Below the pieces are notes generated by a model. The model ran no database searches. It was not told the DNA's origin and saw only the letters and a list, made by a program, of their open reading frames with translations. Position numbers and translations under genes: made by a program. From contig DAOWCP010000032.1 of assembly GCA_030639495.1 (NCBI GenBank), forward strand, positions 1 to 23,924: 23,924 nucleotides of DNA. The letters run 5' to 3'. The stretch comes from JAGLTN01 sp023135255 (GTDB lineage: Bacteria; Planctomycetota; Phycisphaerae; Sedimentisphaerales; Anaerobacaceae). Positions 14,926 through 20,796 of this stretch are shown here, piece by piece (position 1 is the first letter of the stretch; every line of letters begins with the position of its first letter).

Positions 14926-15219
14926 TTATTTCTTCAAATTGAACTTTATCAATTTTATAACTAACATTACTAATGCTGTCATCGCTAAAGACAGTAAAAA
15001 AATTATGGCAGTTTTGAATTTTTCTGAGGCGGCTGTAATATCCGCTGATAAGTTTTCAAAAACTGTCAAGCTTATAATAAACACCGCTATAGGCACAATA
15101 AACGCTATAAACACACTGAAACCGATACCCGGGCCTTTGGTCTTGCCTAAATGCTCATAAACATCACTACAGCTATGTTTGTGACTGCATAAATCACAAT
15201 TTTTTGTTTGCGGCATCAT
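14926..15219 (-). CDS. 97-aa Cys-rich two-helix membrane protein heading the rnf operon
   Basis: The N terminus (first ~30 residues) has four Cys in NCDLCSHKHSCSDVY-like spacing, plus one His between them. Two hydrophobic segments follow (about residues 33-54, IGFSVFIAFIVPIAVFIISL, and 70-91, AIIFLLSLAMTALVMLVIKL), separated by a polar loop, with a lysine-rich end. The layout, a soluble Cys cluster then two membrane helices, recalls RseC/RsxC-associated 'SoxR-reducing system' proteins, but it is much shorter and I would not name it so. It lies 21 bp upstream of rnfC in the same orientation with a good promoter ahead, so it is probably co-transcribed and Rnf-linked. Starts ATGATG at 15219/15216; Shine-Dalgarno weak. 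Confidence 0.8.
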   Translation of the reverse strand: MMPQTKNCDLCSHKHSCSDVYEHLGKTKGPGIGFSVFIAFIVPIAVFIISLTVFENLSADITAASEKFKTAIIFLLSLAMTALVMLVIKLIKFNLKK

Positions 15220-15245
15220 TTATACTACCCATAGAATAAAAATTC

Positions 15246-15274
15246 TTTATAATGAATATTAAAGGTTTTTTCAA
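15246..15274 (-). promoter_or_regulatory. Sigma70-like promoter of the rnf operon
   Basis: Minus strand: TTGAAA (15269-15274), exact 17-bp spacer, TATAAA (15246-15251), 26 bp ahead of the ATG of the 97-aa gene. It is the best -35/-10 pair in the window and sits in the 90-bp divergent gap shared with the M48 protease gene. Confidence 0.6.
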
Positions 15275-15309
15275 ACATAAAGTGAAAGTTTTACAAATTA
15301 GAGGGCATT

Positions 15310-16119
15310 ATGAATAAAAAATTAGTTATAACATTTTTTTTGTTTGCGGTATTTGGTGTTTTTTGCAGCGGTTGTGATGTTAACCCCGTCTCAGGCGAGC
15401 AGAGGCTGATGCTTTTGTCTCCGGAGCAGGACATCGAGATTGGCAGTAAATATGCACCTGAGATCGAAAAGCAAATGGGTGGAAGGATCAATGACCCTCA
15501 ATTACAAAGCTATATTAATCGTATTGGTCAAAGACTTGCTGCTGTCAGCCACAAACCATATATGAAATTTTCTTTTGTAGCTTTGAACGATAAACAGACT
15601 AACGCTTTTGCGCTGCCCGGCGGATATATATTTATTACAAAGGGAATGCTTTCCAAACTTTCCACAGAAGCACAATTAGCAGGCATTTTAGGTCATGAGA
15701 TCACACACGTTGTTGCTCGTCACAGTTCTGCTGCAATGAGCAGAGAAATCGGTATAAGTATTTTGCTGTCTGCTGCTTCGGCTACTACCAATACTCCTGC
15801 CGGTGCCGAAACCGTTGCAAATATGACAAGGCAAATAATAGGCATGGGCTATAGTCGACGCGATGAAGTTGAAGCTGATACGACCGGGATGGATTATATG
15901 TACAAAGCAGGTTATGATCCTTACGGCATGGTAGAAACCATGGAAATACTGCAAAGTCTGAATTCCGGGGGACAGATAGAATTCTTTTCTACTCACCCGA
16001 TCCCGGAAAATCGCAGACAATATTTGCTTGAGAGAATTAACCGCAATTACCGTAATCTGTCGAATCTGAAAAAAGGCCGAAGCGAATACGAAACTTCTGT
16101 GCTGAAAAGACTCAGGTAA
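15310..16119 (+). CDS. M48-family zinc metalloprotease, lipoprotein (BepA/YfgC-like catalytic domain)
   Basis: 269 aa, start ATG 15310 behind AGAGGG. A signal sequence ends FCSGC, with Cys22 as likely lipidation site (Cys at -3 is atypical), followed by DVNPVSGEQ, the usual start of this exported group. ALPGGYIFIT precedes the zinc motif HEITH (His129, Glu130, His133); the third ligand is Glu188 in RRDEVEAD. It ends soon after STHPIPENR. There is no C-terminal TPR domain as in BepA, so it is the short catalytic form. Such proteases degrade misassembled outer-membrane or periplasmic proteins. Divergent from the rnf operon; convergent with the Gfo/Idh gene, 37 bp away. Confidence 0.93.
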   Translation: MNKKLVITFFLFAVFGVFCSGCDVNPVSGEQRLMLLSPEQDIEIGSKYAPEIEKQMGGRINDPQLQSYINRIGQRLAAVSHKPYMKFSFVALNDKQTNAFALPGGYIFITKGMLSKLSTEAQLAGILGHEITHVVARHSSAAMSREIGISILLSAASATTNTPAGAETVANMTRQIIGMGYSRRDEVEADTTGMDYMYKAGYDPYGMVETMEILQSLNSGGQIEFFSTHPIPENRRQYLLERINRNYRNLSNLKKGRSEYETSVLKRLR

Positions 16120-16156
16120 ATTTTGCCTGTTGTACTCAGCCCCGGCAGAAAGCATA

Positions 16157-17224
16157 TTAACCCGCTGACAAATTGCCCTTAGGCCAAATGATTTCCGATT
16201 CGAGCTGCGACATCTGCATTATTCGTTCAGGCTGCTCAGGCATGGAAGTTCTTGCTGAAAGATATGCTGCCTCGATAACCGCCATATTTTTCAGATCCTG
16301 CGAAATGTTATTGGGGAATTTATGTTCTTCAGGCAATAATATGCTAAGGGCAAATGCATCAAGCAAATCTATAGTTCTGCTCAGCTCACTGTCGTTATAA
16401 AACACTTTTTCTATAGTTCTTGAGAATTTGTCCGCTATGGCGAATTGAGAATCAGTGACGGTGACAATTTTGTCCTTGCTGTGTATTTTAAGCTGAATTT
16501 TTTCCCCGGTATTTTTATCTGCTACTATATTTGCAAAAAACGTGTCGCCGAATTTCATTGTCACAGATGCCACATCTTCTGTTAGTGACTGGCGCTGTTT
16601 TCTGTCTGTGGCGTAATTAGTATTAACCGAGTATACCTGTTGAGGCAGAGGATTGTTTTTTAATATCGCATCGATTATGCCATAACAGTTATGCAGCAAA
16701 ACTCCTCCTCCGCCAAGTTTGGGGTCGGTTTGCCACATCGGGTGTTTCTCACCGGCAAAGCAGCATTGGGCGGTTATAACAGATATCTGTTCTAATGAGC
16801 CTTTCCTGAGAAAATCGTCCAGCTTCAAAAAGCTTTTTGCGAATCTGTAAGTATTTGCAATTGTGAAACGAACTTTGTTGCTTTTTGCAAGCCTGTAAAA
16901 TTCGACTGTTTCCTCGAAATCTCTGGCAGCAGGAGCGAGTTTTAATATGTTTGCCTTGTTCTTAATTGCCGATCTTACATATTCGTCGCAGCTGTATATC
17001 CCACCGGTGACAATCAAACAATCAAGCTGATTTTGAGCGATCAACTGCCTGTAGTCATCGTAAGGTTCGCAATTGTAAAGCAGCGCTGTTTTTTCTGCTA
17101 ATTTGGTATTCTTATCAGCAACAGCCAAAAGGTCGAAGTGGTCGACTTTCGACAAAGCCTCCAGCATATTCAGGCCATTTTCATCAAGACCAATTAGCGC
17201 GGTTTTTAATTTTTCCTGGCTCAT
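16157..17224 (-). CDS. Gfo/Idh/MocA-family NAD(P)-dependent oxidoreductase
   Basis: 355 aa, start ATG 17224 with GAGGAAA immediately upstream. The N-terminal Rossmann domain opens TALIGLDENGLNMLEAL and continues LLAVADKN. The family's EKP-type catalytic Lys motif is not clear: the expected region reads ILKLAPAARDFEE, where Lys precedes LAP. The C-terminal domain has TIANTYRFAKSF and LGGGGVLLHNCYGIIDAIL, the usual substrate-side block; its common HxxD reads HNCYGIID. Substrates in this family are sugars, inositols and their phosphates or amino derivatives; none can be assigned. A half copy of the dispersed repeat and a TATAAT lie just upstream. It follows glyA in the same direction (108-bp gap), but is probably transcribed separately. 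Confidence 0.88.
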   Translation of the reverse strand: MSQEKLKTALIGLDENGLNMLEALSKVDHFDLLAVADKNTKLAEKTALLYNCEPYDDYRQLIAQNQLDCLIVTGGIYSCDEYVRSAIKNKANILKLAPAARDFEETVEFYRLAKSNKVRFTIANTYRFAKSFLKLDDFLRKGSLEQISVITAQCCFAGEKHPMWQTDPKLGGGGVLLHNCYGIIDAILKNNPLPQQVYSVNTNYATDRKQRQSLTEDVASVTMKFGDTFFANIVADKNTGEKIQLKIHSKDKIVTVTDSQFAIADKFSRTIEKVFYNDSELSRTIDLLDAFALSILLPEEHKFPNNISQDLKNMAVIEAAYLSARTSMPEQPERIMQMSQLESEIIWPKGNLSAG

Positions 17225-17264
17225 TTTCCTCAGTAAGACAAATCTTTGCTGCCAATAATTTCAA

Positions 17265-17270
17265 ATTATA
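17265..17270 (-). promoter_or_regulatory. Candidate -10 box of the Gfo/Idh gene at the repeat edge
   Basis: TATAAT on the minus strand, 40 bp ahead of the ATG, at the end of the half repeat. The sequence before it, AAACGGTAAAACTCAAG, is shared in part with the glyA and SASA1 copies. Confidence 0.45.
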
Positions 17271-17320
17271 CTACTCACACTTGAGTTTTACCGTTTATCC
17301 GCGGGTAAATAACTTTTAAA
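17266..17320 (+). repeat. Dispersed intergenic repeat, half copy
   Basis: Matches the first half of the 99-bp unit: TATACT, then TTTTACCGTTTATCCGCGGG and TAAATAACTT. The second half with the TACCCTGAAGGGTA hairpin is missing. Confidence 0.75.
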
Positions 17321-17332
17321 CAATATGTTTTT

Positions 17333-18592
17333 TTATTTTTCTGTTATAATGAAATGTTCAGGGACAGGAAATTGCGAGCATAAGAGCAGTACTTCTTTGC
17401 TGATTTTTTCAATTGCAGTATCGTTATCGATATTTTCAGCTACCTGATTTATGAACTCGGCGATTTGTTTTGCCTGCTCCTCTTTCATGCCTCGTGTAGT
17501 TACAGCAGCGGTTCCGATCCTTAATCCGCTTGGATTAAAAGGCGACGCAGGGTCATTAGGTATCGAATTGCAGTTAGTTACTATTTTTGCTCTGTCCAAA
17601 GCCTTAGCGAGTTTTTTGCCTGGAATATTCTTATTTCTCAGGTCAATGAGTATAAGATGGTTATCTGTCCCGCCTGAAACCAGCTCAAAGCCGCATTCAA
17701 GCAATTTTTCTGCCATTGCTCTTGAGTTTTTAACGATCTGTTTTGCATACTGAATGAATTCCGGTGTATCAGCTTCTGCCATAGCCACTGCGATAGCCGA
17801 CATAGAATGCATGTGAGGCCCGCCTTGTAAGCCCGGAAATACCGCCTTGTCAACATTTTTTGCATATTCGGCTTTACAAAGCAGCATACCGCCTCTTGGT
17901 CCCCTTAATGTTTTATGGGTAGTCGTGGAAACCACGTCAGCATACGGAACAGGGCTTTGGTGAATACCCGCTGCTACAAGACCTGCGATATGGGCGATAT
18001 CACTAACCATATAAGCTCCGACAGATTTGGCTATTTCACCAAAAGCTTTAAAATCAATAGCTCTCGGATAAGCCGTTGCTCCGGAGATGATAATTTTTGG
18101 TTTATGTTTTTTCGCCAGGTCAGCGATCTGGTCATAATCAAACATCCCTGTTTTCGGGTCGACCTCATATTGTACCGAATTGAAAATTTTACCTGTCAGA
18201 CTGACTTTCCAACCATGTGTAAGGTGGCCGCCATGAGGCAGAGAAAGCCCCATTATTGTATCGCCGGGCTCAACCAATGCAAGGTATGCAGCCATATTGG
18301 CAATTGAACCTGAATATGGCTGAACGTTTGCGTGGTCAGCTTTGAAGAGTTTTTTAGCTCGTTCTTGTGCGATTATCTCGATCAGGTCTGTGACTTGCTG
18401 CCCTTCGTAGTACCTTTTGCCGGGATAACCTTCCGCATATTTATTAGTCAGGCAGCTTCCGCTTGCGATCATAACAGCTTTTGAAACATAGTTTTCAGAG
18501 GCTATCAACCTTATAGAGCCGCTCTGTCTGGCAGCCTCCTGCCTTAAAAGTTCATAAATCTGTGGATCATACTGTTCTAACGCGGATATCAT
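17333..18592 (-). CDS. glyA: Serine hydroxymethyltransferase
   Basis: 419 aa from the ATG at 18592. Another ATG lies 6 bp upstream (18598), but AAGGA at about 18600-18604 is only 2-3 bp from it and about 8 bp from the second, so the second is preferred. PLP-dependent; converts serine and tetrahydrofolate to glycine and methylene-THF. Motifs: IASENYVS, NKYAEGYPGKRYYEG, LPHGGHLTHG, VSDIAHIAGLVAAG, and VVSTTTHKTLRGPRGG with the Schiff-base Lys227. The C-terminal SGLRIGTAAVTTRGM is also typical. Full length compared with bacterial GlyA. Two tandem dispersed repeat units and a TATAAA lie upstream. Confidence 0.97.
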   Translation of the reverse strand: MISALEQYDPQIYELLRQEAARQSGSIRLIASENYVSKAVMIASGSCLTNKYAEGYPGKRYYEGQQVTDLIEIIAQERAKKLFKADHANVQPYSGSIANMAAYLALVEPGDTIMGLSLPHGGHLTHGWKVSLTGKIFNSVQYEVDPKTGMFDYDQIADLAKKHKPKIIISGATAYPRAIDFKAFGEIAKSVGAYMVSDIAHIAGLVAAGIHQSPVPYADVVSTTTHKTLRGPRGGMLLCKAEYAKNVDKAVFPGLQGGPHMHSMSAIAVAMAEADTPEFIQYAKQIVKNSRAMAEKLLECGFELVSGGTDNHLILIDLRNKNIPGKKLAKALDRAKIVTNCNSIPNDPASPFNPSGLRIGTAAVTTRGMKEEQAKQIAEFINQVAENIDNDTAIEKISKEVLLLCSQFPVPEHFIITEK

Positions 18593-18662
18593 AATCATTT
18601 TCCTTAATTTTTAGTTCCAACTAAGCTGGTTTTATAGCATAGCTGTTGAGTTAATACAAGCA

Positions 18663-18668
18663 TTTATA
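18663..18668 (-). promoter_or_regulatory. Candidate -10 box of glyA at the repeat edge
   Basis: TATAAA on the minus strand, 70 bp ahead of the ATG at 18592 and overlapping the first bases of the first repeat unit. Confidence 0.4.
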
Positions 18669-18763
18669 CTGATCCCAATTGAATTTTACCGTTTGTCCGC
18701 GGGTAAATAACTTAAAAATAACAAGTTGTGGATTTATTCGCGAACATTTCTTACCCTGAAGGG
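18665..18763 (+). repeat. 99-bp dispersed repeat, tandem unit 1
   Basis: Starts TATACTGATCCCAATTG, contains TTTACC...GGGTAAA that can pair, a second half-motif GATTTATTCGCG, and ends in the hairpin TACCCTGAAGGGTA (18752-18765, spanning the junction). It differs from unit 2 at two positions (CGCGAACATT versus CGCGGGCATT). Confidence 0.9.
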
Positions 18764-18862
18764 TATACTGATCCCAATTGAATTTTACCGTTTGTCCGCG
18801 GGTAAATAACTTAAAAATAACAAGTTGTGGATTTATTCGCGGGCATTTCTTACCCTGAAGGG
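18764..18862 (+). repeat. 99-bp dispersed repeat, tandem unit 2
   Basis: Exactly 99 bp, head-to-tail with unit 1, 97/99 identical. Its terminal hairpin is at 18851-18864. Confidence 0.9.
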
Positions 18863-18871
18863 TATATTTTG

Positions 18872-18899
18872 TTGACAAATTATTATAAAAGTTTAGCAT
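18872..18899 (+). promoter_or_regulatory. Possible promoter of the TPR gene
   Basis: Perfect TTGACA (18872-18877), 16-bp spacer, TAGCAT (18894-18899). The -10 is weak, but the -35 is perfect and transcription would begin near the palindrome at 18905-18917. Confidence 0.4.
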
Positions 18900-18904
18900 G
18901 CGAT

Positions 18905-18917
18905 GTTACATTGTAAC
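18905..18917 (+). promoter_or_regulatory. Operator-like palindrome GTTACATTGTAAC
   Basis: Perfect 6-bp arms around one T, 8 bp before the ATG at 18926 and at the predicted transcription start of the TPR gene. It fits a dimeric repressor site, or a small 5' hairpin that takes the place of a Shine-Dalgarno. No regulator gene is nearby. Confidence 0.45.
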
Positions 18918-18925
18918 TTTTGTTA

Positions 18926-20332
18926 ATGATGGAACTACAAAAATTTATGCCTGATAATAGCAGTCAGCAAAAAGAAAAAGCAATGGCTTTTTTTGCAAAG
19001 GCCGAGAGCTTGGCAGGGACAGGGAATTACGATTATGCTATCGAAATGTACCTGGAAGGGCTCAAGTCTGCCCCGGATGCCCTTAAGAAGGGACACCTGG
19101 CGCTGCATCAGTTGGCGCTGCGCAGACAGGTAAAAGGCGGTAAAAAACCATCAATGATGGAAAGAATGAAGCGTATGCGGGGAAAAACCCCGGTAGAACA
19201 GCTTATTAACGCTCAACACCTTTTTTCTAAGGACCCTGATAATATCTCTTATGCCGAAGCAGTCTTAAAAGCTTGTATAGCTGGCGAATACGACAAAACA
19301 GCCCAATGGATGGCAGATCTTGTTTTTGGCGCTAATAAAGCTTCAAGAAACCCTTCGTTCCGCACGTATATTTTGTTAAAAAATTCTTACAGCCAGATTG
19401 GTGCATACGAAAAGGCTCTGGTTGCCTGCCAAATGGCGTCTGTTTTAAAACCTGAAGATGGTGAACTTGCAGATGAATTTAAAAGGCTCTCTGCTGAACT
19501 TACCGTTGCCAAGGGCAAATATGACCAGGCAGGGGATTTCAGGAAGTCTATTAAAAATCGCAAGGCTCAGGAAAAGCTTCAGGCGCAGGATGGCGTGGTA
19601 AAGTCCGATAGTTATCGCATTGCAGCCGTTAAAAATGCCAGGGAGGACATAGCGAAAGAGCCCCAGCTGCCAAAAAATATATTCAATCTTGCCTCTGCCC
19701 TTATGGATACGCAGGAAGACGAATATGAAAAAGAAGCTATTTTACTGCTCGAAAAGGCCTACAAAGACACAAACAACTTCAGCTTTCAGCAGCGGGCAGG
19801 TGAGTTTAAAATGCGGTTTTTAAGGCGAAAAATAAGGAAAGCCAAATCAGCTTTTGAATCAGACAGTAACAATGCCAGGCTTAAATCAGCTTTCGTCCAG
19901 CTTAAAGAATTACTCAAAAAGGCCGAAATAATGCATTATAAGCTCTGCGTTGATAATTATCCCACAGACCTGGCTGCGAAATACGAATATGGTGTGCGTC
20001 TTGTTAATAACAAAAAATATGATGAAGCAATACCCTTTTTGCAGGATTCTCAGAAGGATCCCAGGCATAAAATTGTCGCTATGGACAAAATAGGGGTCTG
20101 TTTCTTCGCAAAAGGCTGGTTTTCCGATGCAATTGACATTTTTAACCGGGCTATTGAACAATATGAAATAAAAGATGATGCAATCGCAAAGGATTTAAGG
20201 TACAATCTCGGCAGAAGCTATCAGAAGCAGGGTGAAAATGAAAAAGCCCTTGAAATTTTCAGGAAGATAGCTCAGATGGATTTCGGATATAAAGATGTCC
20301 ATCAGCGTGTGGATGAATTAAGAGATAAATAG
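18926..20332 (+). CDS. Tetratricopeptide-repeat (TPR) protein
   Basis: 468 aa from the ATG at 18926; ATGs at 18929 and 18947 and a TTG at 18920 are alternatives, and none has a Shine-Dalgarno. No signal peptide or membrane segment, so cytoplasmic. TPR-like helices are visible at the N terminus (AGTGNYDYAIEMYLEGLKSAP), near the middle (IGAYEKALVACQMASVLKP) and at the C terminus (KYDEAIPFLQDS, GWFSDAIDIFNRAIEQY, GENEKALEIFRKIAQMD). Between them is a Lys/Arg/Glu-rich, probably coiled-coil stretch (AKGKYDQAGDFRKSIKNRK onward). It is likely a scaffold for protein complexes; partners are unknown. It precedes rpsT by 76 bp in the same direction. Confidence 0.88.
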   Translation: MMELQKFMPDNSSQQKEKAMAFFAKAESLAGTGNYDYAIEMYLEGLKSAPDALKKGHLALHQLALRRQVKGGKKPSMMERMKRMRGKTPVEQLINAQHLFSKDPDNISYAEAVLKACIAGEYDKTAQWMADLVFGANKASRNPSFRTYILLKNSYSQIGAYEKALVACQMASVLKPEDGELADEFKRLSAELTVAKGKYDQAGDFRKSIKNRKAQEKLQAQDGVVKSDSYRIAAVKNAREDIAKEPQLPKNIFNLASALMDTQEDEYEKEAILLLEKAYKDTNNFSFQQRAGEFKMRFLRRKIRKAKSAFESDSNNARLKSAFVQLKELLKKAEIMHYKLCVDNYPTDLAAKYEYGVRLVNNKKYDEAIPFLQDSQKDPRHKIVAMDKIGVCFFAKGWFSDAIDIFNRAIEQYEIKDDAIAKDLRYNLGRSYQKQGENEKALEIFRKIAQMDFGYKDVHQRVDELRDK

Positions 20333-20344
20333 TTAACCTCTCAG

Positions 20345-20375
20345 TCGAATGAGTTTTTTGTATCGAATGAGTTTT
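20345..20375 (+). repeat. 13-bp direct repeat upstream of rpsT
   Basis: TCGAATGAGTTTT occurs twice with an 18-bp period (20345-20357, 20363-20375). TTGTAT (20358-20363) and TATAAG (20381-20386), 17 bp apart, could be the rpsT promoter and overlap the second copy. Confidence 0.5.
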
Positions 20376-20408
20376 GTAAATATAAGTAAAATTGTTTAGG
20401 AGAATAAA

Positions 20409-20684
20409 GTGGCGCATTCTTTATCAGCCAAAAAAAGAATAAGGCAGAATGAAAAAAGAAATACGATCAACCGTGCTCGTAAAAGTCAGGTTAAAACCCA
20501 GATAAAGCACCTTGAAGAAACTATGGCAACAGGTGATGCTGAGGCTTCCGCCGAGCAGTTCAGACAGATAGCAAAGAAAATTGATAAAATTGCTTCGACA
20601 AGTACAATGCACAAAAAAACGGCTGCTCGTAATAAATCACGCCTTGCGAAGAGAGTAAACGCATTAACAGCGAAAAAGGCCTGA
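20409..20684 (+). CDS. rpsT: 30S ribosomal protein S20
   Basis: 91 aa. GTG start at 20409 with AGGAGA (20398-20403) 5 bp upstream; starting there gives the standard N terminus MAHSLSAKKRIRQNEKR. It is Lys/Arg-rich throughout and helical, with the conserved MHKKTAARNKSRLAKRVN near the C terminus, which packs against 16S rRNA. Length is normal for S20. It is followed by a short leader ORF and an intrinsic terminator, then rnr. Confidence 0.97.
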   Translation: MAHSLSAKKRIRQNEKRNTINRARKSQVKTQIKHLEETMATGDAEASAEQFRQIAKKIDKIASTSTMHKKTAARNKSRLAKRVNALTAKKA

Positions 20685-20717
20685 GTGTAATAGCTGCATT
20701 TGTTCATGGAGGTGCAG

Positions 20718-20762
20718 ATGTTTTTAAAATTTACAGCTTCGAAGCCTCACTCTGACAGTTAG
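20718..20762 (+). CDS. Putative 14-aa leader peptide overlapping a terminator, upstream of rnr
   Basis: ATG at 20718 follows a strong Shine-Dalgarno GGAGGT (20708-20713, 4-bp spacing) and encodes MFLKFTASKPHSDS, then TAG. Codons 7-10 form the left arm of the terminator hairpin, and the stop codon touches the right arm. A ribosome on this frame would keep the hairpin from forming. This is inference; a chance Shine-Dalgarno plus ATG cannot be excluded. Confidence 0.45.
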   Translation: MFLKFTASKPHSDS

Positions 20763-20777
20763 GGTTCGAAGCTTTTT
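20735..20777 (+). terminator. Intrinsic terminator/attenuator between rpsT and rnr
   Basis: AGCTTCGAAGCCT (20735-20747) pairs with AGGGTTCGAAGCT (20761-20773) with a single mismatch; five T (20773-20777) follow. The rnr ATG is only 20 bp further, leaving no room for a separate promoter downstream. Confidence 0.75.
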
Positions 20778-20796
20778 GCATGCGCGAAATCCAATT

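Larger units (their letters stand above)
18593..18925. other. Divergent intergenic region glyA / TPR gene
   Basis: 333 bp. Contains two 99-bp tandem repeat units (18665-18862), a TATAAA facing glyA (18663-18668), a TTGACA facing the TPR gene (18872-18877) with TAGCAT at 18894-18899 as possible -10, and the palindrome at 18905-18917. No gene. Confidence 0.65.

Noticed and set aside
14926..15219. Naming the 97-aa protein RseC
   Set aside because: The layout is similar, but it is much shorter and the Cys pattern is not clearly the RseC one, so no gene symbol is given.
2678..18862. CRISPR array from the repeated intergenic sequences
   Set aside because: Only two tandem 99-bp units with no unique spacers between them, other copies kilobases away, and no cas genes.
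18651..18899. 82-aa minus-strand open frame in the tandem repeats
   Set aside because: Its protein is simply the 99-bp repeat translated twice (99 is a multiple of 3); there is no ribosome binding site and no other evidence.
20735..20777. tRNA-like T-loop GGTTCGAA
   Set aside because: No acceptor, D or anticodon arms around it; the sequence is one arm of the terminator hairpin.
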